DNA of 64,000 bases from Pirellulimonas nuda (GCF_007750855.1 NZ_CP036291.1:5084001-5148000); one strand, 5' to 3'; counted from the first letter of the stretch, positions 27,422-36,376 are shown. Notes: generated by a model from the letters alone, not told the origin. Numbers and translations: made by a program.

Positions 27422-28542
27422 CCGCTCTTGCCTGGTGCTCGCTGGCGCTCGCGCTGATCCCTGCGTGGTTCTATTGCCGCAACACGCCGATCTTCCGGGT
27501 TCCGCCGCCGATCGACCCTCAGGCGCCGCCCATCGCCCTGTCGGTGCTGATCCCGGCGCGCGACGAGGCGGCGAACATCGGCGACTGCCTGCTGGCGGTG
27601 CTCGCGTCAACCGGCGTCGATCTTGAGGCCGTGGTGCTGGACGACCACTCCACCGATCAGACCGCCGCGATCGTCCGACAGATGGCCAGCGCCGACCGCC
27701 GTGTCCGCTTGATCGTGCCGCCCCAACTGCCGGCCGGCTGGAACGGCAAGCAGCACGCCTGCTGGCGGCTCACCCAAGAGGCGGCGCACGATGAGTGGGT
27801 ATTCCTCGACGCCGACGTCCGCGTCACGCCAGACGCCTTCGCCCGCGCGGCGGCCGAGCGGCGCGCCCGCGCGATCGACTTGTTCGGCGGGTTCCCTCAT
27901 CAGCAAACCGGCACGCTGCTTGAAAAGTTGCTGATCCCGTTGATCCCGTTCGTGCTGCTGGGCTACCTGTCGCTGCGGCAGATGCGGCGTTCGTATGGGC
28001 TGGGCTGGGCGGCCGGCTGCGGGCAGTTTTTTGTCACGCACCGCCACGCCTACGCCGCCTCGGGGGGCCACGCCGCGATCCGCGCGTCGCGTCACGACGG
28101 GGTGATGCTACCCCGCGCCTACCGACGCGCGCGGCTCAGGTCAGACGTGTTCGACGCGTCTCCGCTGGCGACGTGCCGGATGTACGACGGCGCCCGGGCC
28201 GTATGGCAGGGGCTGGCCAAGAACGCGGTAGAGGGCGCCGCGGCGCCGCGGACCATCGTGCCGGTCACGCTCCTGCTGGTGGTGGGGCAGGTGCTGCCGC
28301 TGCCGGGGATGGCGGCCGCTTTGGCGTGGGGCGATTGGCCGGCGGCCGGCCTGTTCGGCGCCGCGTGGTTGCTGGGGCTGGGGGTCCGGTTGCACGCGGC
28401 CCGGCGGTTCCGGCAAGACCTGCTGGGGGCCTGGCTCCACCCGCTGGGCGTGGCCGTGTTGATGGCGCTGCAGTGGTTCGCCCTGGGGGCGTGGCTCGTC
28501 GGTTCCCAGCCCGCCTGGCGGGGCCGACCGGCGACCGCGTAG
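27418..28542 (+). CDS. Family 2 glycosyltransferase (CrtQ-like)
   Basis: A 374-aa membrane glycosyltransferase. It begins with a membrane helix (about 2-20), then a GT-A fold with LIPARDEAANIG, VVLDDHSTDQTA and the metal-binding FLDADVRV. Hydrophobic helices near 165-180 and 285-350 anchor it. This architecture matches diaponeurosporenoate glycosyltransferase (CrtQ). It is the last gene of the cluster and is coupled to the acyltransferase gene by an ATGA overlap. Confidence 0.87.
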   Translation: MTALAWCSLALALIPAWFYCRNTPIFRVPPPIDPQAPPIALSVLIPARDEAANIGDCLLAVLASTGVDLEAVVLDDHSTDQTAAIVRQMASADRRVRLIVPPQLPAGWNGKQHACWRLTQEAAHDEWVFLDADVRVTPDAFARAAAERRARAIDLFGGFPHQQTGTLLEKLLIPLIPFVLLGYLSLRQMRRSYGLGWAAGCGQFFVTHRHAYAASGGHAAIRASRHDGVMLPRAYRRARLRSDVFDASPLATCRMYDGARAVWQGLAKNAVEGAAAPRTIVPVTLLLVVGQVLPLPGMAAALAWGDWPAAGLFGAAWLLGLGVRLHAARRFRQDLLGAWLHPLGVAVLMALQWFALGAWLVGSQPAWRGRPATA

Positions 28543-28552
28543 CCCCCCGAGC

Positions 28553-30349
28553 CTACTTTCCTTCGCCGCCGCCGAGGCCCATCTTCCGCATCCAGTTGCT
28601 CTGTGACTTGCCGCCCGAGGCGGCGGGCTGCTGTGCGTGGCGGACGTTGTCCGCCATCCCCTCCAGCTCGATCCGCCACTCCGCCAGCTCGGACTGCTCG
28701 CGGGCGATGCGGGCCCGCTCCACCGAGAGCTCAAGCTCCGCCTCGCGCAGCTTGGCCTCCCATTGACCGCGTAGTTCCTCGACACGGGCCAGCTCTGCGT
28801 CGACCGCCGCGTCGTTGATCACCGGCGCCGGGGCCGCTGCCGCGTCGCAGGCCTCGTCGCAGCGGGCAGAACTCTCCTCGAGCGCCTGCCGCAGTTGGGC
28901 GATCTCTCGGTCCTTGCCGGCGACCACCTCATCGGTGATCCGGACCGTCCCCTCGATCGTGGCCCGCTCTTCACGCCGCTCGGGCGACGAGTCCCCTTCC
29001 AGGCTGGCCAGCATGCGTCGCTTCTGCGACTCCCAGTCCGAGCCGTTCTCGGCAACCGGCGCCTGCAGCAGCTTGGCCTCGAGCTCGGCCTTCTCCGACT
29101 TGAGCTGACGGATGTCGTCGACGGCCATCTCGAACCGGCGGCGAAGCTCGTCGTCGTCCGCGGCGCCCCCGCCCGACGCGGCGGCCGCGTTCTCCAGTTC
29201 CGCGATCCGCGCCAGCGCGGCGTCTCGGTCGTCGCGGGTTTGTTCTAGTTCGATCAGCAGCGACTCGCCCAAACCGGGGTCCGCCCCCTCGGCCTCAAGC
29301 TCCGCCAGCCGCGCCCGCAGGCCCGCGGCGTCTTGCTGCGCCAGCTCGAACTTCTTCTCGAGCGCTGCCAGCTCGTCGGCCGAGGGCGCCAACTCCCGCT
29401 GCTCGACCGCCGCCAGCAGCGACGCGTTGAGCTGTTCGCACTGCTCGGCGGAGGCCTGGCGTTCTTTGCTGCGGGCCTCGGCCTCGCGTTTGAGGTCCGC
29501 GCGGAGCCGCTCAATGGCCTCGTCGGCGCTCGCCCGCTCCGCGGCCGCTTCTTCCTCGAGACGCTGCATCTCGTCCAGCGTGGCGTCGCGCTCCGATTCG
29601 AGCACGGTGATCGCGGCCGAGGTCTGATCGTCCCGGTCCTCGAGTCGGAGCGAGAACGACTCAAGCTCGGCCTGCGCGGCGGCCAGCTCCTTGGTCAACC
29701 GGGCCACGCGCTCGTCGACCTCGCGGTTGGCGCCCGACTCACCGGACTCGATCTGGGCGGCGCGGTCGGCGAGCTCGTTCGAGCGGGCGTCCAGCTCGGC
29801 GAGCTTGGTCTCGATCTCTGCTTCGAGCCGCTCGAGGTCGGCGTAGCTGGTCTCCAACTGGGCCGCTTCGGCGGCCTGGTCGGCCTCCCGCTGGGCCAAC
29901 GCTTCGGACTGCTGCTGCAATCGTTGGGTGGTTTCGTCGAGTTTCTGCTCGCGTTCGGCCAGCTCTTGGTTGCGGGCCTCGATTTCTTCCAGCCCCTCAA
30001 GGGTCTGCCGGTCGAGGCTAGCACGCTCTTGGGCCAGCTCTGCCCGCTCCGACTCGATGGATTCGTGGGCGCGGTCCAGCTCCTGGGCGCGACCGTCGAG
30101 CTCCTGGATCAGCTCGGCCGACCGCTCCTCGATGCTGGACGACTGGAGCAGTCGTTCCGACTCCAGTTCGGCCGACACCTGGTCCGCGATGGCCTGCAGT
30201 TCGGCGCCCAGCCGGTCTTCGAGCGTCTGGAACGACGCGTCTCGCTCCGCCGCCCGAGAGGCGAACCTGCCCCGCAGGTCGCGCAGCCGGCCGCCGCTGG
30301 CCGCGGCGAGCGCGTCGGCTTGCGGATCGCTGTGCGGCTGGCTGTCCAT
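28553..30349 (-). CDS. Long coiled-coil protein
   Basis: A 598-aa protein that is almost entirely predicted coiled coil (about 25-420 and 480-575): runs of Glu/Leu/Ala heptads such as RAQELDRAHESIESERAELA. It lacks a signal peptide or membrane helix. The C-terminus has a short basic and Gly-rich tail (SNWMRKMGLGGGEGK). A role as cytoplasmic scaffold or filament-like protein is plausible but unproven; no enzyme motif is visible. It converges on the glycosyltransferase gene with only 10 bp between them. Confidence 0.8.
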   Translation of the reverse strand: MDSQPHSDPQADALAAASGGRLRDLRGRFASRAAERDASFQTLEDRLGAELQAIADQVSAELESERLLQSSSIEERSAELIQELDGRAQELDRAHESIESERAELAQERASLDRQTLEGLEEIEARNQELAEREQKLDETTQRLQQQSEALAQREADQAAEAAQLETSYADLERLEAEIETKLAELDARSNELADRAAQIESGESGANREVDERVARLTKELAAAQAELESFSLRLEDRDDQTSAAITVLESERDATLDEMQRLEEEAAAERASADEAIERLRADLKREAEARSKERQASAEQCEQLNASLLAAVEQRELAPSADELAALEKKFELAQQDAAGLRARLAELEAEGADPGLGESLLIELEQTRDDRDAALARIAELENAAAASGGGAADDDELRRRFEMAVDDIRQLKSEKAELEAKLLQAPVAENGSDWESQKRRMLASLEGDSSPERREERATIEGTVRITDEVVAGKDREIAQLRQALEESSARCDEACDAAAAPAPVINDAAVDAELARVEELRGQWEAKLREAELELSVERARIAREQSELAEWRIELEGMADNVRHAQQPAASGGKSQSNWMRKMGLGGGEGK

Positions 30350-30537
30350 GCAGGCGGCTGGGGGGGTGGCGGGCGCGTCGGATACGGGGACCCCGGGCCG
30401 CAGGCGACCATGGTTTCCCCTAGGGGGATATAGGGCGCAATAGGGCTCCGGTCAAAGCGGCGCGGCGCGGTGGAAGCGGTTAGGCCCGTCACACGGCTTG
30501 CAGCGGACGGGGCGCCCCACCAGTCAGCAAAAAGCCA

Positions 30538-31476
30538 TTAATTGACCACGTTTTCCGGCTGCTCTCCGGCCAGCACCGCCGCCACCTGATGGGCCACGCG
30601 CGTGCGCAGGTCGATCATCGACTGGGTAGAAACAAACGCCGTGTGCGGGGTCACCAGCACCCTGGGGTGGTTGTACGGCGGCGCGCTGAGGTCGGGGGGC
30701 TCCGGCGTTTGCACGTCGAGCGCAACGCCCGCGAGCCGGCCCTGAGCGAGCGTGCGGGCCAGCGCGTCGTGGTCTACTAGCCCGCCGCGAGAGGTGTTGA
30801 TCAAGAACGCGTCGGGCTTCATCAACGCCAGCGTCCGATCGTTGATCATCTTGTGGGTCTCGTCCGTCAGCGGCGCCAACAGCGCGACAAAATCGCTCTC
30901 GGCCAGCAACTGGTCGAGCGGGGCCCAAGCCACCCCTTCCGGCGTCGATCCCGAGCGGTTGTTCCCCAGCACCCGGCACCCCAGCGCACGGGCCATCTCG
31001 GCCACGCGTGATCCGATGCGGCCCAAGCCGATCACGCCGAACGTCTGGCCCGCGATCCGCCGGTAGGGCTCTGCGTCGACCAGGCTGTAGCGGCCCGCGC
31101 GGGTGGCGATGGCGCACTCGGCGATCTTGCGGGCCATCGCAAAGGCCAGCCCGATCGTGTGCTCGGCCACCTCCGTCACGCAGTAGTCCGGCACGTTGGT
31201 GACCACGACGCCGCGCTCGGTGGCGCGGGCCACGTCGATATTATCCAGCCCGACCCCGGTACGCGCGATGTGCCGCAGGTTCGGCGCCGCGTCGATCACC
31301 CGCGCCGTGGTGGGCGCCCAGCAGGTGATGATGGCGTCGGCGTCCCCTACCTGGGCCGCGAGCGTGGCTTCTTGGTTGTTGGACGCTTCGCGCAGGTCGA
31401 TGCCGGCCGCGGACAGGATGGCCCGCTCTACCTCGACGTCGGCCCAGGGGTGATCGGTGTAGAACGCGTTTGGCAT
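30538..31476 (-). CDS. D-isomer-specific 2-hydroxyacid dehydrogenase (CtBP-like)
   Basis: A 312-aa NAD-dependent dehydrogenase. The Rossmann motif is GVIGLGRIGSRVAEMA, and the catalytic triad is Arg in NTSRGGLVD, Glu in QTPEPPD and His in VTPHTAFVS. Sequence is closest by eye to the C-terminal-binding-protein/phosphoglycerate-dehydrogenase-like group. Substrate is unknown. It lies downstream of an acyl-CoA synthetase gene, separated by a short tandem repeat. It has no encapsulation-peptide-like extension, so I do not assign it to the nearby microcompartment. Confidence 0.88.
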   Translation of the reverse strand: MPNAFYTDHPWADVEVERAILSAAGIDLREASNNQEATLAAQVGDADAIITCWAPTTARVIDAAPNLRHIARTGVGLDNIDVARATERGVVVTNVPDYCVTEVAEHTIGLAFAMARKIAECAIATRAGRYSLVDAEPYRRIAGQTFGVIGLGRIGSRVAEMARALGCRVLGNNRSGSTPEGVAWAPLDQLLAESDFVALLAPLTDETHKMINDRTLALMKPDAFLINTSRGGLVDHDALARTLAQGRLAGVALDVQTPEPPDLSAPPYNHPRVLVTPHTAFVSTQSMIDLRTRVAHQVAAVLAGEQPENVVN

Positions 31477-31494
31477 CGGCGGATCCGGCGGGTC

Positions 31495-31536
31495 GGTTGG
31501 CGGCTAGCGGTTGGCGGCTAGCGGTTGGCGGCGTCG
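31495..31536. repeat. 14-bp tandem repeat GGTTGGCGGCTAGC
   Basis: Two exact units (31495-31508, 31509-31522) and a third degenerate one (to 31536). The TAG stop of the acyl-CoA synthetase (complement of 31518-31520) lies inside unit 2, so the protein end is encoded by the repeat. Confidence 0.8.
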
Positions 31537-33083
31537 GTGCGACGCTGCGCGTACATCCTGGCGATCTCTGGGGCGAAGTGCAACGCTACCGCGCCGCGGC
31601 GGAGGCTCAGCTTGGGGGTCATTTCACCGCGTTCGATGGAGAAACCACGCCCGATGAGGGTAAACACCCCAACGCCTTCCGTGCCCACACGCGAAGCAAT
31701 CTCCCGTGCGTACAACGCACGGACATGCGGGTGGTTCAGCGCCCCGCGTTTAGACCAGACCCACAGCCGACGCCTGCGGACTTCGGCCCGTAGCCGGTCT
31801 GGGTTCGGCACGATTAGGGCGCCCAGGCATGGCTGGCCCTCGCCGACGACGATCGCTTGCTCGATCCACGGCGACGCGGCGAGCTTCGCTTCGAGCGCTG
31901 CGGGCGAGGCCTTCTTGCCCGTTGAGAGCACGATCAGCTCTTTCTTCCGGCCGGTGATGATGAGGAAGCCGTCGTCGGTCCACGCGCCCAGGTCGCCGGT
32001 GCAGAGCCAGCCGTCGGAAAACGCGGCCCGGGTAGCGGCGTCGTTGCGCCAGTAGCCCATCATCACCCCCGGACCGCGGACCAGCACCTCCTCCCCCTCG
32101 TCGAGCCGGACCTCGACCCCGGGGAGCGGCCTCCCCACGGCGCCCGCCCGGTGGGCGGCCAGTGTTGAGGCCGTGACCACCGGCGCGGCCTCGGTGAGCC
32201 CGTAGCCCGACATCAACGGCAGCCCCGCCGACTCGAAGGCCGACTCGATCTCGCCGGCCATCGCGGCGCCGCCGCTGTAGCAGTGCGTGATGGCCCCACC
32301 CAGCAGCCGTTTCAGCGAGGCGCCCACGGAGGCCTCTCCCCCGGCGGACGCTTCGGCGAACAGCTTCTGACAGAAGTAGGGGACCGAGTTGATCGCGGTC
32401 GGCCGCGCTAGTGCGCAGTCGCGTAGGATCGTCTCGCGCGACTCGGCCAGCACCAGCCGCGACCGCCGCACGAGCCACGTGTACAGGTCGCACGTGCGGG
32501 CGTACAGGTGGCTCAGCGGCAGCATGCAGAGCCGCAGCTCTTGGGACGCCTCGGGCCCCCCCGGCGGCGCCGCCGCGTGGCTGCTTACGGCTTCGCTGAG
32601 CGCCGCCGCGTTGGCCAGCAGGTTCGCGTGCGAGAGCATCACCCCCAGCGGCTCGCCCGACGTGCCCGAGGTGAAGACGATGGTCGCTAGTCCGGGGGGC
32701 GACGCGGGCCCGCCGTCGCTAGGCGCCATGCTCCGGAGTTCGCCCCCCTCCACCTGCATGCGCGCCCCCACACACAGCAAGATCGCCTCGACCTGCGGGG
32801 CCGGCGCGGAGGCGTGCACCGGGACGCTCACCCCCCCGGCGCGGGCGATCGCCAGGTCGGCGATGCACCAAGCTGTGCTGTTGGCGCCGCGGAGCAGCAC
32901 CCTGTCGCCCGGCGCCAGGCCGGCCGTGGCGAGCGACGAGGCGACGCGATCGACCTCGCTGTTGATCTTTCCCCAGGTGAGCCAACCAAGTTCCCCACCG
33001 ACAATTGCGCCGAGCGCCTCGCCATGCGGGTCGGCCGCCGCGTTGGCCGCTAGCAGATCGGCCATAGTCGTGGGCGCAGGCAT
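31518..33083 (-). CDS. AMP-forming acyl-CoA synthetase/ligase
   Basis: A 521-aa adenylate-forming enzyme that activates a carboxylic (probably fatty) acid to an acyl-CoA via acyl-AMP. The P-loop-like motif is IVFTSGTSGEPLGVMLSH, followed by GYGLTEAAPV and the hinge region CTGDLGAWTDDGFLIITGRKKE. The C-terminal domain is present (TGKKASPAALEAKL). Length is shorter than long-chain FadD enzymes by roughly 40-80 residues. I chose ATG 33083 (MPAPTTMADLL); the frame is open further upstream but lacks similarity and would overlap the divergent PII gene. Confidence 0.88.
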   Translation of the reverse strand: MPAPTTMADLLAANAAADPHGEALGAIVGGELGWLTWGKINSEVDRVASSLATAGLAPGDRVLLRGANSTAWCIADLAIARAGGVSVPVHASAPAPQVEAILLCVGARMQVEGGELRSMAPSDGGPASPPGLATIVFTSGTSGEPLGVMLSHANLLANAAALSEAVSSHAAAPPGGPEASQELRLCMLPLSHLYARTCDLYTWLVRRSRLVLAESRETILRDCALARPTAINSVPYFCQKLFAEASAGGEASVGASLKRLLGGAITHCYSGGAAMAGEIESAFESAGLPLMSGYGLTEAAPVVTASTLAAHRAGAVGRPLPGVEVRLDEGEEVLVRGPGVMMGYWRNDAATRAAFSDGWLCTGDLGAWTDDGFLIITGRKKELIVLSTGKKASPAALEAKLAASPWIEQAIVVGEGQPCLGALIVPNPDRLRAEVRRRRLWVWSKRGALNHPHVRALYAREIASRVGTEGVGVFTLIGRGFSIERGEMTPKLSLRRGAVALHFAPEIARMYAQRRTDAANR

Positions 33084-33164
33084 GGGGTGATTGTCCCGCC
33101 GGCCCCGTCGGCCAGCAAGAGAGCCGACTGCCCCCGGCCGCTGCGGTCGGATAGAATGCCGGGC

Positions 33165-33512
33165 ATGAAACTCGTTGTGGCGGTGATCCAGCCAACCAAA
33201 CTCGACACGGTCCGCAAGGCGCTCGCCCGTTTGGGTGTGACGCGCATGACCGTGTGCGACGCGATGGGCTACGCCCGCCAGCGGGGGCACATCGAGACCT
33301 ACCGCGGCCACGAGTACCAGAGCAAGCTGCTGCGCAAGGTGGCGCTTGAGATCGCGGTGAACGAGGACTACCTCGACCGCACGCTGGCCTGCCTAGAAGA
33401 GCACGCCCGCACCAGTGCGGAAGGCCACATCGGCGACGGCAAGATCTTCGTCCTGCCGATCGACCACGCCGTCCAGATCAACGACGGAACCACCGGCCCC
33501 AGCGTCGCTTAA
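33165..33512 (+). CDS. PII-type nitrogen regulatory protein
   Basis: A 115-aa protein of the GlnB/GlnK family. MKLVVAVIQPTKLDTVRKAL is the conserved first strand and helix. The T-loop region RQRGHIETYRGHEYQSKLL contains Tyr residues at positions where uridylylation can occur, and EGHIGDGKIFVLPIDHAVQI is the C-terminal signature. PII senses ATP/ADP and 2-oxoglutarate and controls nitrogen metabolism. No amtB or glnA is adjacent, so its target is not apparent. The start ATG 33165 is the family N-terminus. Confidence 0.93.
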   Translation: MKLVVAVIQPTKLDTVRKALARLGVTRMTVCDAMGYARQRGHIETYRGHEYQSKLLRKVALEIAVNEDYLDRTLACLEEHARTSAEGHIGDGKIFVLPIDHAVQINDGTTGPSVA

Positions 33513-33657
33513 GGCCTCCAGAGTGGTTCGACGGTCGCGGGCGGCCCCCCGGCGGGCGCGGTCAGAATCTCTGTTCTCTCTTTTCGCCCGCTTCAATTAA
33601 GCTAGATCGAAGCGGAGGGTTTGTACGCGTCAGGCGACGACACCCAGAGGACCAGCC

Positions 33658-34329
33658 ATGCGCAGTCCACGCGTCCGGCATCAGATCGCTTGGGAAGCGG
33701 CCCGGCTGATGCTTGAGTTCCCGCAGCTGTGCATCGCGTCGGCCAAGGTCGAGGCGACCCGACGGATCGCTCCCGCGGGCGCCCCGCGGCGCGACCTGCC
33801 CAGCGACGCCGAGGTGGGCCGGCAGTACCACGGGCTCGCGGCGCCCCCCGGCGGCGAGGGCGCCCCGTCGGATGCCGACCGCTACGCCCGCTATCAAGCG
33901 TTGCTGGTCCCACTAGAGAACGTCCGTCAGAACCCCCGCTACCACCCGGAAGGGGACGCGCTCTACCACTCGCTGCAGGTGTTCGACCACGCCCGCGACC
34001 ACGACCCCTACGACGCGGAGCTGCTGGCGGCGGCGCTTCTGCACGACGTCGGCAAGGCGATCGACCGCCACGACCACGAAGCCGCCAGCGCCCGGGCGCT
34101 ACGCGGTCTGGCGAGTGAGCGGACGCTGTGGCTGATCGAGAACCACATGCGCTGCCACGAGTTGGGCGAGGGGAAGCTGGGCGCCCGCGCTAAGCGGCGC
34201 TTGCAGCAGAGCCCCTGGTGGGACGAGCTGGTGCTGCTGAGCGAGTGCGACCGGGCCGGCAGGCGCGCAGGGGTTGAGGCGCCAGAGCTGGAGGAGGCGC
34301 TGGAGTACCTGCGGGAGGTGGAGGGTTAG
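33658..34329 (+). CDS. HD-domain phosphohydrolase
   Basis: A 223-aa protein with an HD metal-binding motif (HSLQVFDHARDHD upstream; LLHDVGKAIDRHDHE) typical of phosphohydrolases acting on nucleotides or phosphate esters. The region before the HD domain (first 85 residues) is basic and without recognisable domain. Conserved planctomycete proteins have the same layout. Substrate is unknown. Confidence 0.75.
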   Translation: MRSPRVRHQIAWEAARLMLEFPQLCIASAKVEATRRIAPAGAPRRDLPSDAEVGRQYHGLAAPPGGEGAPSDADRYARYQALLVPLENVRQNPRYHPEGDALYHSLQVFDHARDHDPYDAELLAAALLHDVGKAIDRHDHEAASARALRGLASERTLWLIENHMRCHELGEGKLGARAKRRLQQSPWWDELVLLSECDRAGRRAGVEAPELEEALEYLREVEG

Positions 34330-34353
34330 TGCGTGTGCGCCACTGACAGCGCT

Positions 34354-35247
34354 TTACAGGCGCCAGCAGTCGTCTGTGTTGCACACGGCGCCGGTCGCCA
34401 GGTTTGAGCTGCCCAGGGCCTGCGTGACGCGTTCGGTGATGAGCCGCACCAGCGCGTCTTCGTCCACTCCAGCCGGGGCGCCCTGGCTGGGGCCGGTCGG
34501 CTTCTCGAACGCCTTGCGGCTCACACCGGTTTCCTGCCAGGTTTCGCGGAAGATGTCGTTCCCGCAGATGTCGCAGTCCTTGTACTCCTCGGTAAGCCGG
34601 GCGTCGCCCATGCCCCACTGCTTCTTCAGCTCGAGCAGCTCGTGGCTCTTCTCCTGGCTGAGGTACTGCACGTGCCCCAACTGGCGGGCGAGCATCAGGA
34701 TGCGGCAGTAGGCGTCCAGGATCTCGGTCCACCAATAGGCCCGTTCGACGGTTTCGCCGAAGCTTACCGTGCCGTGGTTGGCCAGGATCACGACGTTCGT
34801 CTTGTGGACAAACGGCAGCAGCGTCTCGGCGAACGCCTTGCCGCCGGGGGTTTCGTACTTGGTGATCGGCACGTCGCCCAGGAACACCTCGACCTCCGGC
34901 AGCACGCACTGCGGGATCGGCTCGCGGGCCACGGCGAACGCGGTGGCGTGGGGCGGGTGGCAGTGCACCACGCTCTTGATCTCTGGCCGCGCCTTCATGA
35001 TCTCGAGGTGCAACAGCGCCTCGCTGGAGCGCTTCTTCACGCCCGCGGTCTGGTTCCCCTCCATGTCGATCGTGCAGATGTCGGCCGGGGTGAGGAACCC
35101 TTTGGACACCATGGTCGGCGTGCAGAGGACCTCGTTCGGGCCGACGCGGACGGTGATGTTCCCGTCGTTCGCGGCCGCAAACCCCTTCTTGTAGATGCGG
35201 TCGCCGATATCGCAGATGTCTTGCTTCAGTCGGTGGATGTTGAGCAT
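34354..35247 (-). CDS. Class II aldolase of the microcompartment operon
   Basis: A 297-aa class II aldolase/adducin family protein. Zn-ligand His residues appear in VVHCHPPHATAF and LANHGTVSFG, and the N-terminal phosphate-binding region is NDGNITVR. It is expected to split fuculose-1-P or rhamnulose-1-P into DHAP and lactaldehyde, feeding the microcompartment. The C-terminal 60 residues exceed the size of simple FucA and end in an amphipathic helix (DEDALVRLITERVTQALGS) with a Cys/Trp tail, resembling an encapsulation peptide. A CxxC segment (CDICG) precedes it. Last gene of the operon. Confidence 0.88.
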   Translation of the reverse strand: MLNIHRLKQDICDIGDRIYKKGFAAANDGNITVRVGPNEVLCTPTMVSKGFLTPADICTIDMEGNQTAGVKKRSSEALLHLEIMKARPEIKSVVHCHPPHATAFAVAREPIPQCVLPEVEVFLGDVPITKYETPGGKAFAETLLPFVHKTNVVILANHGTVSFGETVERAYWWTEILDAYCRILMLARQLGHVQYLSQEKSHELLELKKQWGMGDARLTEEYKDCDICGNDIFRETWQETGVSRKAFEKPTGPSQGAPAGVDEDALVRLITERVTQALGSSNLATGAVCNTDDCWRL

Positions 35248-35346
35248 AGAAGTAGGGTTTAGGTTTAAGGTCTTAGTCGTTAGTAGTGGATCGCAACTTC
35301 TGAGCGGAGGGCGCCAACCCTCCGATTGGGTCTCGGTCGCAGGCTC

Positions 35347-35625
35347 TTACAGGTTTAAGTCGTCCAAGATCGCTGCGCAGTAGGCGTCTACCGGTTTCAC
35401 GGCTGGTCGGAACGGCTGCGCCGCCTCGCCCCCCTCGCTCACGGCGATGAGCGAGCCGATCCCCGCGCCCAGCTCGTCCCACACCACCAAGGTTTCACCC
35501 GACGGGTCGTCTCCCTCGGGCAGCTCCCCCAGCGTCAGCGGCGTGGCCAGCCGTAGCCGCGCGCCGTCGAACGTCGCGTGGCAGCGGCTGAGCGTGACGG
35601 TTCCTTGCACTTTGGCGATTCGCAT
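35347..35625 (-). CDS. BMC-P (EutN/CcmL) vertex protein 1
   Basis: A 92-aa pentameric shell protein. It has the EutN/CcmL fold pattern: MRIAKVQGTVTLS, strand-rich middle, and VVWDELGAGIGSLIAVSEGGEAAQPF. BMC-P pentamers cap the vertices of the icosahedral shell. This is one of three BMC-P paralogues in the operon. The C-terminal extension (VDAYCAAILDDLNL) is unusually acidic/helical for the family. It is co-directional with the aldolase. Confidence 0.93.
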   Translation of the reverse strand: MRIAKVQGTVTLSRCHATFDGARLRLATPLTLGELPEGDDPSGETLVVWDELGAGIGSLIAVSEGGEAAQPFRPAVKPVDAYCAAILDDLNL

Positions 35626-35712
35626 CGTCTGGGCCTACGAAGTAAATGTCTAAAGCACGGATTTCACGGATTGGGATGCGGCTCGCTTCTGAATCAATCC
35701 GTGGCGTCCGGG

Positions 35713-35958
35713 TTATCCGCGGTTACTCGTCTTGATCTCGATCCGGCGTTGACGCAGCTCGTCGCGGACGCTCGGCGTGACGACCGCGCCCGCGGCGATC
35801 GTTAGCGCTGCGACCCCGTCAAGCTTGCCGGCAATGGTTTCCAAACATACGACGCGCTCGGTGAGCACGAGCTCTCCGGCCTGCGGCTTGACCGCGCCAA
35901 GCCGCCGCAGGACCTCCTGGACGATCCATTCGAGTTGTGCGGGGGATAGCTCCATCAT
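35713..35958 (-). CDS. Small microcompartment-associated protein with helix plus 'TP..RDEL' domain
   Basis: An 81-aa protein, not a shell protein. Residues 4-20 (LSPAQLEWIVQEVLRRLGA) form an amphipathic helix like the encapsulation peptides of the operon's enzymes. After a short linker, residues 31-81 contain LTERVVCLETIAGKL and AAGAVVTPSVRDELRQRRIEI. A comparable 'G..(V/L)TP(S/A)A.D.L..R.I' segment is found at the N-terminus of EutT and in other BMC-associated proteins; this is from memory and unverified. The gene overlaps the upstream BMC-P by 4 bp (ATGA). Function is unknown; it may be a cargo adaptor. Confidence 0.7.
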   Translation of the reverse strand: MMELSPAQLEWIVQEVLRRLGAVKPQAGELVLTERVVCLETIAGKLDGVAALTIAAGAVVTPSVRDELRQRRIEIKTSNRG

Positions 35959-36218
35959 TCTGCGTCAACGATCCCCATCACGCTCCAGCGCACCGGGGTG
36001 GTCTTGCTGCCGACCATCTCACGCGTCGCCCGGCCGTCGCTGGTGAGCATCACGCGGTCGCCGCGGGCGGCGCCGAGACGGTCGATCGCGAGCTGCGGGT
36101 CTCCATCGGGCGACTGGCCGTCCGCCAGCAACGGCTGGGCGACCACCAACCGCCACCCCTGAAGCGACGGGTGCTTCGTGGTGGAGGTAGCCGTGCCGGC
36201 GATGCGGGCGAGGAGCAT
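35955..36218 (-). CDS. BMC-P (EutN/CcmL) vertex protein 2
   Basis: An 87-aa BMC-P pentamer-forming protein: MLLARIAGTATSTTKHPSL, LVVAQPLL, and RVMLTSDGRATREMVGSKTTPVRWSVMGIVD form the family strands. Pentamer vertices close the shell. Its stop overlaps the start of the small 81-aa protein. It is separated from the aldehyde dehydrogenase by 158 bp containing a TTAGGTGTTAG tandem. Confidence 0.93.
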   Translation of the reverse strand: MLLARIAGTATSTTKHPSLQGWRLVVAQPLLADGQSPDGDPQLAIDRLGAARGDRVMLTSDGRATREMVGSKTTPVRWSVMGIVDAE

Positions 36219-36225
36219 GGGGGAG

Positions 36226-36300
36226 GCGTTAGGTGTTAGTTGTTAGGTGTTAGTCTTTAGGAACGAAGTCTTGTGAGCCGGGGCGTCCTCGCCCCCGGCG
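36226..36300. repeat. TTAGGTGTTAGT tandem and GAGCCGGGGCGTC fragment
   Basis: Upstream of the BMC-P 2 gene (minus strand) lie degenerate repeats of TTAGGTGTTAGT (about 36226-36260), similar to those before moxR (5780-5800) and the VWA gene (2510-2530). Next is a single arm GAGCCGGGGCGTCCTCGCCCCCGGCG (36275-36300) that also occurs as an inverted pair at 59415-59480. No gene is seen in this gap. Confidence 0.65.
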
Positions 36301-36376
36301 CGGTGCGAATCTCGTTGTCAACTCAAGCCTCTGCGACGGGGCGGAGCCCGTCGGCTACCGGCCATTCTTTGTGGGG

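Noticed and set aside
30538-31476. 2-hydroxyacid dehydrogenase as the missing NADH recycler of the microcompartment
   Set aside because: It lies 3 kb outside the operon, separated by genes on the other strand, and lacks an amphipathic cargo helix at either end.
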